DNA of 64,000 nucleotides from CAWCBH01 sp963793785. GTDB lineage: Bacteria; Actinomycetota; Thermoleophilia; Solirubrobacterales; 70-9. Where the stretch lies: the NCBI GenBank assembly GCA_963793785.1, contig CAWCBH010000005.1:24314-88313 (forward strand). The letters are read 5' to 3'. Under the pieces are notes generated by a model. That model saw only the letters and a list, made by a program, of their open reading frames with translations. It was not told where the DNA came from and searched no databases. Shown piece by piece: positions 24,159 to 32,148 of the stretch. Every line of letters begins with the position of its first letter. Position 1 is the stretch's first letter. The translations under genes and the position numbers were made by a program.

Positions 24159-25868
24159 TCAGGGACGGATCGGCTCTCCAGGTCTCGGCGGCAGGCCCGG
24201 TCTCGGCAGGGGCTTGGTCGTGAAGCGGCAGTCGCGTCCGACGCATCCCTCGAGGCGCTGGATCTGCCGCCGCAGGAACGCCTGCACGCGGTCGAAGCGG
24301 GGGTTCGTGACCCGGTTGTTGAGCTCCTCCGGATCCTTGACCACGTCGTAGAGCTCGCGGTCGCCGGTCTCGTACTCGACGTACATGTAGGGCCCGAGGC
24401 GCACGCCGAGGTAGTTCTCGACCGGGGCTGCGATCGAGGCCGAGGCGCCGCCACGGCGAGGCACGCGGTCGGGAACGCCGTCGCCGTCCACGTCGGTCGC
24501 GTTGATGAACGACTCGAGCAGGATCGGGCGCCGGCTGCGCAGCGAGTTGTCGCGCCAGTAGCGGACCAGGGACCGCCCGTCGACTCGGCGGGAGGCCCGC
24601 CCCGATGCCAGCTCCAGGATCGTCGGCGCGATGTCGATGTTCGCGACCAGCTCAGCCGATCGCGAAAGGGCCTGGATTCCGGGGCCGCGAATCAGCAGCG
24701 GCATGTGGATCGCCGGCTCATAGGGCAGGAACTTCGAGCGCTCGAGGCGATGCTCTCCGAAGAAGAAGCCGTTGTCGGAGAGGAAGAGCACATAGGTGTT
24801 CGACAGTTCGCCGCTGCGGCGCAGCGCGTCGAGCACTTCTCCCACTCCCTCGTCGACGGTGCGCAGCGACTCGAGGCTCTTCTGGTACTCGATCCTGATC
24901 CGGCGGATGGCGATCTGGTCGAGGTAGTTGGCGTCGTCGCGGATGAAGCTCGGCTTGTCGGAGACGTTGCCTTCGTTGAAGCTCGGCGGCTTCGGGAGCG
25001 GAGTGTCGACCGCGGAGTCGTAGTGGCGGGCGGCCGGCTCGGGCCCGATCGGAGGCCGCGGGTCACCGTGCGGGGCGTTGTAGTCGAGCTGTAGGTAGAA
25101 GGGCCGTCCCGGCGCCGAGCCCTCGATCTGCTGCACCGCCCGAGTCGTCATCGAGTCCAGCGAGTGGTTGCAGGAGCCCACCAGCGGCGGTGTGTCCGGG
25201 CAGCCCGGATCGTCCTTGCCGTTGGTCTGGTCGTAGTTGCGGTCCCCGAACGGTCCTTCCAGGCGGCCGTCGACGTTGAGCATGTAGCCGTAGAAGAGGC
25301 GAGCGGAGTTGTCGCTCGCCGCCGTCTGCCAGCTGTCCCAGCCCGGCGGCACCTCGCTCTCGGGGTCGTCCTTGGTCGCACCGCCGTAGTTGTTGATGAA
25401 CTTGCCGACGTGGATCGTGCGGTAGCCCGCGGTCTGCAGCCAGACGCCGAGGTTGTGCTCGTAGATCGCCTTCTCCTGGTAGCCCGGCCAGCCGCCGCGG
25501 GGGGCGTCGTTGGAGATAACCCCGTGGCTGTGGGCATAGCGGCCGCTCAACAGCGTCGCCCGCGAGGGGCAGCAGAGCGGGTAGGACGCGTAGTAGCGGT
25601 TGAAGGTCACCCCGGTCTTCTTGATCAGATCGAGGGTGTTCGGCATCACCCGGGCTTTCACGCCAAGGGGGGTGATCCAGGTCGCATAGAGCTGGCGCAG
25701 CGTCTGATCGTCGGTCTGGATCACGACGATGTTCGGCCGCGGCGTGGCGTCGGCGGGGGTCGGGCCGCGCGTCGCGAGCAGAGCCAGGAAGCCGGCCAGC
25801 GCCACCACGGCAGCGAAGGCCAGGCGCCAAGGGCGCGACGGATTGCTTTTCGCTCGCTCTACGACCAT
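24159..25868 (-). CDS. secreted or membrane-anchored arylsulfatase family protein
   Basis: 569-aa sulfatase. The N-terminal hydrophobic segment LAFAAVVALAGFLALLA can be a signal peptide or anchor. The metal site begins VVIQTDDQTL. The canonical formylglycine motif Cys-Cys-Pro-Ser-Arg lies at about residues 99-103 and is followed by ATLLSGRYAHSHG. Later come YNAPHGDPRPP and LFLSDNGFFFGEHRLE. A Cys-type sulfatase needs a formylglycine-generating enzyme, and none is seen in this window. It converges on the membrane sulfatase-fold gene (18-base gap). It may release sulfate from glycans, which the assimilation genes at 4.5-8.9 kb could use. Confidence 0.92.
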   Translation of the reverse strand: MVVERAKSNPSRPWRLAFAAVVALAGFLALLATRGPTPADATPRPNIVVIQTDDQTLRQLYATWITPLGVKARVMPNTLDLIKKTGVTFNRYYASYPLCCPSRATLLSGRYAHSHGVISNDAPRGGWPGYQEKAIYEHNLGVWLQTAGYRTIHVGKFINNYGGATKDDPESEVPPGWDSWQTAASDNSARLFYGYMLNVDGRLEGPFGDRNYDQTNGKDDPGCPDTPPLVGSCNHSLDSMTTRAVQQIEGSAPGRPFYLQLDYNAPHGDPRPPIGPEPAARHYDSAVDTPLPKPPSFNEGNVSDKPSFIRDDANYLDQIAIRRIRIEYQKSLESLRTVDEGVGEVLDALRRSGELSNTYVLFLSDNGFFFGEHRLERSKFLPYEPAIHMPLLIRGPGIQALSRSAELVANIDIAPTILELASGRASRRVDGRSLVRYWRDNSLRSRRPILLESFINATDVDGDGVPDRVPRRGGASASIAAPVENYLGVRLGPYMYVEYETGDRELYDVVKDPEELNNRVTNPRFDRVQAFLRRQIQRLEGCVGRDCRFTTKPLPRPGLPPRPGEPIRP

Positions 25869-25909
25869 CGAAAACGCCTGCTCGACGCCTGCCTAAGATT
25901 GCGCGTCCC

Positions 25910-26413
25910 GTGCCTGCCAACCAGCAACCAGGAAGCGGAGCCGAAGTTGCGAGGGTACCGATCAGAGTTGCCGTCCCGGCCGATGCGGCGGCGGTCTCGC
26001 GCCTGATCGCCGGCTTCCGCGACTACTACGGCGAGGCCGAGCCGGCGGATGCGACCATCGAGGCGGTCGTCGAGACCCTGCTCGCGGACCCCGGCACCGA
26101 GTTCCTGCTTGCCGGCGATCCGCCACGCGCGGTCGCGCAGCTGCGCTTTCGGCCCTCGGTCTGGACCGGCGCCGACGACGCCTGGCTGGAGGATCTCTTC
26201 GTCGAGCCGGACGAGCGGGGTGCCGGCCTCGGCCGCGGCCTGGCCGAGGCCTGCGTAGAGCGGGCGCGCGACCGCGGCTGCAAGCGGATCCAGCTCGACG
26301 CCAACGAGCGCAACGAGGCGGCGATCTCCCTCTATGAGTCGCTTGGCTTTCGATCCGAGTCGCCGGGCCGCTGGGACGGCGCCCGCAACCTCTACTTCAC
26401 GAAGCGGCTCTAG
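25910..26413 (+). CDS. GNAT family N-acetyltransferase
   Basis: Acetyl-CoA-dependent acetyltransferase fold, 167 aa. The acetyl-CoA loop is visible as LFVEPDERGAGLGRGLAEACVERA at about residues 98-121. The C-terminal strand-helix AISLYESLGFRSES is typical. The N-terminus before IRVAVPADAAAVSRLI is short and polar. GTG 25910 is the likely start; an internal GTG near 25958 would also give a complete fold. It is divergent from the sulfatase gene and ends 6 bases before the convergent HAD gene. The substrate is unknown. Confidence 0.85.
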   Translation: MPANQQPGSGAEVARVPIRVAVPADAAAVSRLIAGFRDYYGEAEPADATIEAVVETLLADPGTEFLLAGDPPRAVAQLRFRPSVWTGADDAWLEDLFVEPDERGAGLGRGLAEACVERARDRGCKRIQLDANERNEAAISLYESLGFRSESPGRWDGARNLYFTKRL

Positions 26414-26418
26414 CGGCT

Positions 26419-27120
26419 CTAGCTCTTGGCGCCGAGCTTTGCGGCGGCGGCGCGGAAGTTCTTCACCACGACGCTGGGGGCCTTGCGGCCGTCGAGCTTC
26501 TCGCCGTGGCGGTTGACCCAGATCACCGGCACGTTCATCTTCAGCAGCGGGGCGACGTCGTTCTCATAGTCGGAGCCGATGTGGACCCAGCCCTTCTTGC
26601 CGCCGATCCGCCGCGCGCACTCCTTGAAGTGGGTCGGGTCGGGCTTGTAGCTGCGCACTTGCTGCGCGGTGACGACGAGATCGAGGTCGGTGCGCAGATG
26701 GCGGCGGGAGATGCCCAGCAGCTTGTCGTCGATGTTGGAGATGATCCCGACGTCGTAGCGCTTGCCGAGCCGGTCCATCGCCGCGTTGGCCTCCCGAAAC
26801 GGCAGCCAATAGGCGACGCTGTCGGGTAGGAACTGGGCTCGCGAGGGCTCGATCTCCCAGCCCAGCTCGCCCGCGACCTTGACGATCGTGCGCCGCAGCA
26901 CCTCCGCGTAGAGCTCATACGAGCCGGCCATGATCTCCGCCTGCACCTCCAGGAAGCGCCCCATCAGCGCCTTCTCATCGAAGCTGAAGCCGTCCTTCTC
27001 GGCTTCCTTGCGGCAGGCGTCGATGATCCCCTTTTCCCAATCGATCAGGGTCCCGTAGCAGTCGGTAGTCACCCAGGTGATGGTTTTCAGGGCTGGAAGC
27101 GCCATGAGAGCGGCGGGCAT
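26419..27120 (-). CDS. HAD superfamily hydrolase, haloacid dehalogenase type II-like
   Basis: 233-aa HAD enzyme with the nucleophile motif VTTDCYGTLIDW near residue 20, the helical cap, IISNIDDKLL (motif II), a lysine in SYKPDPTHF (motif III) and HIGSDYENDVAPL (motif IV). This pattern is shared by L-2-haloacid dehalogenases and phosphatases such as YjjG-like enzymes, so dehalogenase activity is not certain. The ATG is at 27120, with a second ATG 15 bases inside. It is divergent from sucC with 51 bases between. Confidence 0.85.
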   Translation of the reverse strand: MPAALMALPALKTITWVTTDCYGTLIDWEKGIIDACRKEAEKDGFSFDEKALMGRFLEVQAEIMAGSYELYAEVLRRTIVKVAGELGWEIEPSRAQFLPDSVAYWLPFREANAAMDRLGKRYDVGIISNIDDKLLGISRRHLRTDLDLVVTAQQVRSYKPDPTHFKECARRIGGKKGWVHIGSDYENDVAPLLKMNVPVIWVNRHGEKLDGRKAPSVVVKNFRAAAAKLGAKS

Positions 27121-27171
27121 TATGACCTAACGCCCCGGTCTGCGGGCGGCGGTATACGCTCCCGCCGCCGC

Positions 27172-28338
27172 ATGGACCTGCTCGAGTACCAGGGAAAGCA
27201 GCTCTTCGCCAAGCACGGCGTGGCGGTTCCCGGCGGCGAGGTGGCTGCGACGGCCGACGAAGCGGTCGCCGCGGCCGAGAAGGTCGGCTACCCATGCGCG
27301 GTCAAGGCGCAGGTGCTGATCGGCGGTCGCGGCAAGGCCGGCGGCATCAAGATCGCCCAGGACGGCGGCGAGGCACGCGACCACGCCGAGGCGATTCTCG
27401 GGATGGACATCCGCGGGCCCCGCGGCGAGGGCCCGTTCAAGGTCCACCAGGTCTGGATCGAGGCCGGCTCCGACATCGCCGCCGAGTACTACGCGTCGGT
27501 GATCCTCGACCGCGGCGAGAAGAAGCTGCTGGCGATGGTCTCCGCCAAGGGGGGGATGGACATCGAGGCCGTCGCCGAGGACGACCCGGCCGCGCTCGTC
27601 AAGCGCCATATCGATCCCTCGCGCGATTTCGACGCCTCGGCCGCCCGGCCGATCGTCGACGACGCGGGCCTCGACGAGGACATCCGCGACGAGGCTGCCG
27701 AGGTGCTTGCTCGCCTCGCCGAGGTCGCCCTCTCCGAGGACGCGACGCTGATCGAGGTCAACCCGCTGATCGTCACTGCCGATCGCAAGGTCGTGGCGCT
27801 CGACGCCAAGGTGACGATCGACGGCAACGCGCTGTTTCGCCACGAGGACCTGGCCGGAATTGCAGATACGGCGGCCGAGGATCCCCAGGAGGCGATGGCG
27901 AAGGAGAAGGGCCTCACCTACGTCAAGCTCGACGGCAACGTCGGCATCCTCGGCAACGGGGCCGGGCTCTGCATGTCGACCCTCGACGTCGTCGCCCAGG
28001 CGGGCGGCGACCCGGCGAACTTCCTCGACGCCGGCGGTGGCTCCAAGGCGGAGGCGATCGTCGACGCGCTGCAGGTGATCACCTCCGATCCCAAGGTGAC
28101 TGCCGTTCTCTTCAACATCTTCGGCGGCATCACCCGCTGCGACGAGGTGGCGAAGGGAATCATCGAGGCCTCGAAGCAGATCGACCTCAAGGTGCCGTTG
28201 GTCGTCCGCCTCGACGGGACCAACTCCGAGGAGGGCCTGCGGCTGCTCGAGGAAGCCGACATCGACGGGTTGGAGGTCGAGTCGACGATGCTCGGGGCCG
28301 CCAAGCGTGTGGTCGAGCTGGCGGGTGGTGGCTCGTGA
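27172..28338 (+). CDS. sucC: succinyl-CoA synthetase beta subunit
   Basis: TCA-cycle enzyme making ATP or GTP from succinyl-CoA. The 388 aa begin MDLLEYQGKQLFAKHGV and show the ATP-grasp features KAQVLIGGRGKAGGIK and LIEVNPLIV. The C-terminal ligase domain has LDGNVGILGNGAGL, NFLDAGGGSKAE and FNIFGGITRCDEVA. The ATG at 27172 begins 51 bases from the divergent HAD gene. The stop overlaps the sucD GTG (GTGA, 28335-28338), so the two subunits are translated together. Confidence 0.97.
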   Translation: MDLLEYQGKQLFAKHGVAVPGGEVAATADEAVAAAEKVGYPCAVKAQVLIGGRGKAGGIKIAQDGGEARDHAEAILGMDIRGPRGEGPFKVHQVWIEAGSDIAAEYYASVILDRGEKKLLAMVSAKGGMDIEAVAEDDPAALVKRHIDPSRDFDASAARPIVDDAGLDEDIRDEAAEVLARLAEVALSEDATLIEVNPLIVTADRKVVALDAKVTIDGNALFRHEDLAGIADTAAEDPQEAMAKEKGLTYVKLDGNVGILGNGAGLCMSTLDVVAQAGGDPANFLDAGGGSKAEAIVDALQVITSDPKVTAVLFNIFGGITRCDEVAKGIIEASKQIDLKVPLVVRLDGTNSEEGLRLLEEADIDGLEVESTMLGAAKRVVELAGGGS

Positions 28339-29207
28339 GCATCATCGTCGGCGATGAGACGAAGCTCGTCGTCTCCGGGCTGACCGGGCGCGAGGGCTCC
28401 TTCCACGGGCTCCGCAACCGCGACTACGGGACCGACCTTGTGGCCGGGGTGACCCCGAAGAAGGGTGGCCAGGACGTCGACGGCGTGCCGATCTTCGACA
28501 CCATCGCCGAGGCCGTGACCGAGCGCGGCGCCAACACGTCGATGATCTTCGTCCCCGCCCGCTTCGCGGCCGCCGCGATCGACGAGGCGATCGAGGCCGG
28601 CGTCGCCACGGTGATCGCGATCACCGAGGGGATCCCGGTGCTCGACATGCTGCGGACCTATTGGAAGGCGCGCGATGCGGGCGTGCGGCTGATCGGCCCG
28701 AATTGCCCCGGCGTGCTCTCGCCGGGCAAGGCCAACGTGGGGATCATCCCCGCCCAGTTCTTCGACCCGGGAAAGATCGGCGTCGTCTCCAAGTCCGGCA
28801 CCCTGACCTACCAGATCGGCAACGAGCTCAAGCAGGCTGGCGAGGGCAACTCCTCGATCGTCGGCATCGGCGGCGACCCGATCGTCGGCTCCGACTTCAT
28901 CGACGTCCTCACCCTCTACGAGGCCGACGACGAGACCGAGTTGATCGTGATGGTCGGGGAGATCGGCGGCGACGCCGAGGAACGGGCGGCCGAGTTCATC
29001 GCAGAGAAGGTCTCCAAGCCGGTGGTCGCCTACATCGCCGGCTTCACCGCCCCGCCCGGCAAGCAGATGGGCCACGCCGGCGCGATCATCTCCGGCTCCT
29101 CGGGGACCGCGCAGGCAAAGAAGGACGCGCTCGAGGCGAAGGGCGTGCGGGTCGGCGAGAGCCCGACCGAGGCCGCGAAGATCGCGGTCGAGACCCTGCG
29201 CGGCTAG
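28335..29207 (+). CDS. sucD: succinyl-CoA synthetase alpha subunit
   Basis: CoA-binding and phosphohistidine subunit. The N-terminal domain has VVSGLTGREGSFH and AGVTPKKGGQ. Mid-protein shows IGPNCPGVLSPG and GVVSKSGTLTYQ. The C-terminal FTAPPGKQMGHAGAIISG carries the phosphorylated histidine. 290 aa is standard. The GTG at 28335 overlaps the sucC stop. After the stop at 29207 comes a 170-base gap with a 15-base direct repeat. Confidence 0.97.
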   Translation: MSIIVGDETKLVVSGLTGREGSFHGLRNRDYGTDLVAGVTPKKGGQDVDGVPIFDTIAEAVTERGANTSMIFVPARFAAAAIDEAIEAGVATVIAITEGIPVLDMLRTYWKARDAGVRLIGPNCPGVLSPGKANVGIIPAQFFDPGKIGVVSKSGTLTYQIGNELKQAGEGNSSIVGIGGDPIVGSDFIDVLTLYEADDETELIVMVGEIGGDAEERAAEFIAEKVSKPVVAYIAGFTAPPGKQMGHAGAIISGSSGTAQAKKDALEAKGVRVGESPTEAAKIAVETLRG

Positions 29208-29228
29208 GCCCGGACGCCGGAACCGGTC

Positions 29229-29307
29229 AACCCGCCGAACGTCCCGAGGACTCGCTTCGGGGGGGCCGGGGGAGTGCCGGACACCGGTTGCGAACCCGCC
29301 GAACGTC
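29229..29307. repeat. 15-base direct repeat between sucD and the aminotransferase gene
   Basis: AACCCGCCGAACGTC occurs at 29229-29243 and again at 29293-29307, 64 bases apart. Each copy is preceded by a related CCGGA-ACCGGT sequence. The rest of the 29208-29380 gap is C/G-rich and shows no clear promoter. It could be a duplicated regulatory site or a small tandem duplication. Confidence 0.5.
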
Positions 29308-29380
29308 GCGGAGTTACCGCTATCGTGCCAAGGCGGGGTGGCGAAGGTGACGACTCTGAACCGTTGCTACGCTCGCCGCG

Positions 29381-30485
29381 ATGGCCTCCGACACGATCAG
29401 CTTCGCGCGCGGAGCACCCAGCGCCGACATCTTGCCCGCGGCCGCGGTTCGCGACGCGGCGGCGAGGGCGCTGGAAAGCGATTGGGAGAAGGCGCTCTCC
29501 TACGGCACCGGGATTGGCCACCCGGGGCTCTGCGAGTGGGTCGCGGATCGCCACGGGGGGCTGGATGCTGCCGCAGGTGATGGTCACCAACGGCTCGCTC
29601 GAGGCCGGCGCGATGCTGTTCGAGCGCCTGCTCGAGCCCGGCGACCGGGTCGTCGTCGAGCAGCCCTCCTACGACCGCACGCTGCTGCTGCTCGGCCGCC
29701 TCGGGGTCGAGTTCGTGCCGATTCCGCTGCAGGCCGACGGGCTCGACGTCGACGCGCTGGAGGCCGCCCTGGAGGCGGGCCCGGTGAAGCTCGCGCACGT
29801 GATCCCCAACTTCCACAACCCGGCCGGCTGCACGCTCTCGGCTGCCAAGCGCGAGCGGCTGCTGGCGCTGGCCGCCGAGCACGGCTTCTGGCTCTTCGAG
29901 GACGACCCCTACCGCGAGCTGCCCTTCGAGGAGGAGCCGCCGGCGACGATGCTCTCCCAGGACACGGCGGGGCGGGTCATCCATGCCTCCTCGTTCTCGA
30001 AGACGGTCAGCCCCGGCGTGCGGGTCGGCTACCTGGCCGGGCCCGAGGAGGAGATCAAGCACCTCGCCAAGCACGCCAACGAGCAATACATCTCCCCGAA
30101 CATGCTGGCCGAGTCGATCGTCCTCGAGCTCTGTGTGTCCGGCGACCTCGACCGCAACATCGAGTTCGTCAAGGGGGCCTTGCGCGAGCGACGCGACGCC
30201 CTCGTCGAAGCCCTCGGCGAGCAGCTCCCCGAGGCCGAGTTCGTGGTCCCCGGCGGCGGTTACTTCCTCTGGCTGACCTTGCCCGGCCTTGCCGACAGCG
30301 AGGAGCTGCGCAAGGCGGCCTCCGAGGAGGGCGTCGGGTTCATCGCCGGCCCCGACTTCATGCTCGAGGGCGGCGAGTCGAGCCTGCGCCTCTCCTTCGC
30401 CAGCGTGCCGCCGGAGCGGATCGGCGAGGGCGTGGCGCGGATCGCCCGCTCGCTGCAGCGCTCCGGCGCTGCCTCCGCCGCGTAG
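29381..30485 (+). pseudogene. PLP-dependent class I/II aminotransferase, one frameshift
   Basis: Aminotransferase of the 2-aminoadipate/aromatic (LysN/Aro8-like) type. The frame from ATG 29381 gives MASDTISFARGAPSADILP and SYGTGIGHPGLCEWVADRHGG. An extra G in the six-G run 29555-29560 then moves the continuation (VMVTNGSLEAGAMLFERL) to another frame, which runs to 30485. PLP-site features follow: a NFHNPAGCTLS loop, FWLFEDDPYREL with the cofactor aspartate, and the Schiff-base lysine in ASSFSKTVSPGVRVGYL. Corrected length is about 367 aa, normal for the family. A sequencing indel in the G run is the simplest explanation. Confidence 0.85.
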
Positions 30486-30600
30486 GGCAGCGGGTTCAGC
30501 TGACCGGACCGCCGTCGCCTTCACCAGCATTTCACTCCCGCTTTAGGGAGCTGCTCTACCTTGCCCGACGGAGAGGGAAGAGCGAAAGAGGGGAGCGGGG

Positions 30601-30801
30601 ATGAGCCCGATGCAGTTGATCGACGGAAACGTTCGGCGCCAGGACCGGCTGGAGAGCGAGAGCGCCGCCGCCAATCGCAGGTTGACCGAGCTGGCGGCCG
30701 CGGTCCGCGACCACGAGCACGCGCTGCGGCGCAATCGCCCGTTCGCGCTTCGCGCCCCTGACGACGAGCTCTACCGCCGCCTGCGCCAGATCTGCGGCTA
30801 G
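30601..30801 (+). CDS. small protein, paralogue A (66 aa)
   Basis: Unrecognised. A charged N-terminus is followed by RRLTELAAAVRDHEHALRR and ends LYRRLRQICG. These two blocks align closely with the protein encoded at 31024-31230 on the opposite strand (RRLSDLAAAIRDHERAL ... LYRRLRQISG), so they are paralogues. It looks all-helical, with no signal peptide, membrane helix or recognised DNA-binding fold. ATG 30601 is preceded by a purine-rich GAAAGAGGGGAGCGGGG ribosome-binding region. A CTCCC-GCTTTA-GGGAG hairpin lies at about 30535-30551 in the leader. Confidence 0.7.
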   Translation: MSPMQLIDGNVRRQDRLESESAAANRRLTELAAAVRDHEHALRRNRPFALRAPDDELYRRLRQICG

Positions 30802-30856
30802 GCACGACGCGGGTTGGTTAGCCCGCCCCGGTGGTCAGGGGAAGCGCCGCGATCGG

Positions 30857-31027
30857 TCAGCGGACGGGCCTTCGCTCGAGTCGGCGCCGCATCTGGGCGG
30901 CGAGGTGCTCTGCTGCCGGCAGCGATTGCCAGCTGAGGCAGTCCCCGCACTTGCGCCCGTAGCGGCGCGTCTTCGGATTCTCACGTGGACCGTCGAGCAG
31001 CGCGCCGCAGCGGGGGCACAGGCTCAT
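30857..31027 (-). CDS. small zinc-ribbon protein, 56 aa
   Basis: Starts MSLCPRCGALLDG and carries a second pair in RKCGDCLSWQ, giving Cys-X2-Cys (residues 4 and 7) and Cys-X2-Cys (27 and 30), a typical zinc ribbon. A basic C-terminal helix (QMRRRLERR) follows. The ATG at 31027 overlaps the stop of the upstream small-protein gene (ATGA, 31027-31024), so the two are translated together. Its longer upstream frame is not needed. Role unknown; it could bind nucleic acid or its partner protein. Confidence 0.75.
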   Translation of the reverse strand: MSLCPRCGALLDGPRENPKTRRYGRKCGDCLSWQSLPAAEHLAAQMRRRLERRPVR

Positions 31028-31230
31028 CTCCTGCCGCCGGAGATCTGGCGCAGGCGCCGGTAGAGATGGATGTCGGCGTAGCGCATTGATTGGGGGCGCC
31101 CGGCCAGCGCCCGTTCGTGGTCGCGGATCGCCGCCGCAAGATCTGACAGTCGCCGCTCGCTCCGTCGCAGCCTCTGCGCCTCGATTGGTAGCTCCTCGGT
31201 CTTCGGTTCGCTTCCCGGTGCCGGGGGCAT
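31024..31230 (-). CDS. small protein, paralogue B (68 aa)
   Basis: Paralogue of the protein at 30601, sharing RRL(S/T)(D/E)LAAA(I/V)RDHE(R/H)AL and LYRRLRQI(S/C)G over its last ~45 residues, with a different N-terminus (MPPAPGSEPKTEELP). The ATG at 31230 has a near-perfect AAAGGAGGTG ribosome-binding site. It is cotranslated with the zinc-ribbon gene by an ATGA overlap. The leader immediately upstream contains a 19-base dyad flanked by direct repeats, implying dedicated regulation. Confidence 0.75.
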   Translation of the reverse strand: MPPAPGSEPKTEELPIEAQRLRRSERRLSDLAAAIRDHERALAGRPQSMRYADIHLYRRLRQISGGRR

Positions 31231-31240
31231 CGCCCACCTC

Positions 31241-31279
31241 CTTTAGCACTTTGTTGACTCAGAAAGTCAACTTTAGCAC
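31241..31279 (-). promoter_or_regulatory. dyad with flanking direct repeats before the small-protein/zinc-ribbon pair
   Basis: GTTGACT-CAGAA-AGTCAAC (31253-31271) is a perfect 7-base inverted repeat, flanked by CTTTAGCAC at 31241-31249 and again at 31271-31279. On the minus strand TTGACT, a 17-base spacer and GCTAAA could be a promoter, but it would start transcription at the ribosome-binding site. The dyad therefore may instead be an operator beside an upstream promoter. Confidence 0.55.
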
Positions 31280-31303
31280 CTCGACCGGTGCCCGACTTTG
31301 GCT

Positions 31304-31350
31304 TCGGTGTGGCGCGAAACTCGGCCTATAGCCGAAGAACTCGCCACTCC
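31304..31350. repeat. nested-stem palindromic element, copy 2
   Basis: Outer arms GTGGCG (31309-31314) and CGCCAC (31342-31347), inner arms TCGGC (31321-31325) and GCCGA (31331-31335), loop CTATA. The flanks TTCGGTGTGGCGC and CGCCACTC match copy 1 at 2311. It lies 29 bases after the stop of the DtxR-family gene, where it could end that transcript. Confidence 0.6.
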
Positions 31351-31378
31351 GCCGCCTGCGCCAGTTCTGGCTGATGCC

Positions 31379-32092
31379 TCAGCGCCCGTAGCGGTCGCTG
31401 GAGAGGACCAGCTGGTCGGGAAGCGCGGCCCGCGGCGGCGGCGAGGGATCGGCACGCACCGAGACCGTCTCGGCGACGCTGAGCGAAACCTCGTGCCGCC
31501 CCTCCGGTGAGGCGATCACGACGCTGTCTGTATCCGAGCTCTCGACCGTGCCCTCGAGACCGGGCCGCAGCCCCGCGTCCTTCAGGTAGTGCAGCAGCTC
31601 CTCGGCCTCGTTCTCGAACCGCAGCACGTGGACGCTGGCGCCGACCTCGACGTCGGCGAGCGGCACGCCCTGCTCGCGCGCCCCCTCCACGATCGGGTGC
31701 CCGTGCGGACAGGTCGTCGCGTCGCCGATCGCCGCCCGCATCCGCTCCTCGAGGACCGGGGACATCGCGTGCTCGAGCCGCTCCGCCTCCTCGTGCACCT
31801 CGTCCCAGGGGATCCCCAGCACGTCGGTGAGGAAGCGCTCGATCATCCGGTGGCGGCGAACGATCGCCTCGGCGTGCTGGTGGCCCTCCGCGGTGAAGGC
31901 CAGCGACTTGTCCCCGGCGCGGGTCACGTAGCCGTCCCGTTCCAGGCGCCCGATCATCTCGTGCACGGTCGGCTGCGAGAGCTGCATCGCGCGGGCGATG
32001 TTGGCGCCGGTGATCGGCAGGCCGGCCTCGATCAGCCAGAAGATGATCTGCAGGTACTCCTCCTCGGCTACCGTCGCCTGCTCGTGCGCCAA
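31379..32092 (-). CDS. DtxR/MntR family metal-dependent regulator
   Basis: Metal-sensing repressor of iron or manganese homeostasis genes. The N-terminal winged helix reads TVAEEEYLQIIFWLIEAG and MQLSQPTVHEMIGRLERDGYV. The dimerisation and metal domain has HQHAEAIVRRHRMIERFL, and an SH3-like C-terminal domain (GLEGTVESSDTDSVVI) is present. Metal ligands include the His and Glu residues in EEAERLEHAMSPVLEERM and the Cys-Pro-His-Gly-His segment near residue 105. The likely start is TTG at 32092 with AGGAAA upstream. No metal transporter is in the window, so its targets are elsewhere. 237 aa, full length. Confidence 0.9.
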   Translation of the reverse strand: MAHEQATVAEEEYLQIIFWLIEAGLPITGANIARAMQLSQPTVHEMIGRLERDGYVTRAGDKSLAFTAEGHQHAEAIVRRHRMIERFLTDVLGIPWDEVHEEAERLEHAMSPVLEERMRAAIGDATTCPHGHPIVEGAREQGVPLADVEVGASVHVLRFENEAEELLHYLKDAGLRPGLEGTVESSDTDSVVIASPEGRHEVSLSVAETVSVRADPSPPPRAALPDQLVLSSDRYGR

Positions 32093-32148
32093 CGTTTCCT
32101 TTCTGAACCGGACATTCGCGGCCTCAGAGCCGATCTTAGAGGGCGCCG

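Noticed and set aside
31241..31279. TTAGCAC copies read as a CIRCE (HrcA) operator
   Set aside because: CIRCE is an inverted repeat TTAGCACTC-N9-GAGTGCTAA. Here the TTAGCAC copies are direct repeats and the inverted repeat is a different sequence.
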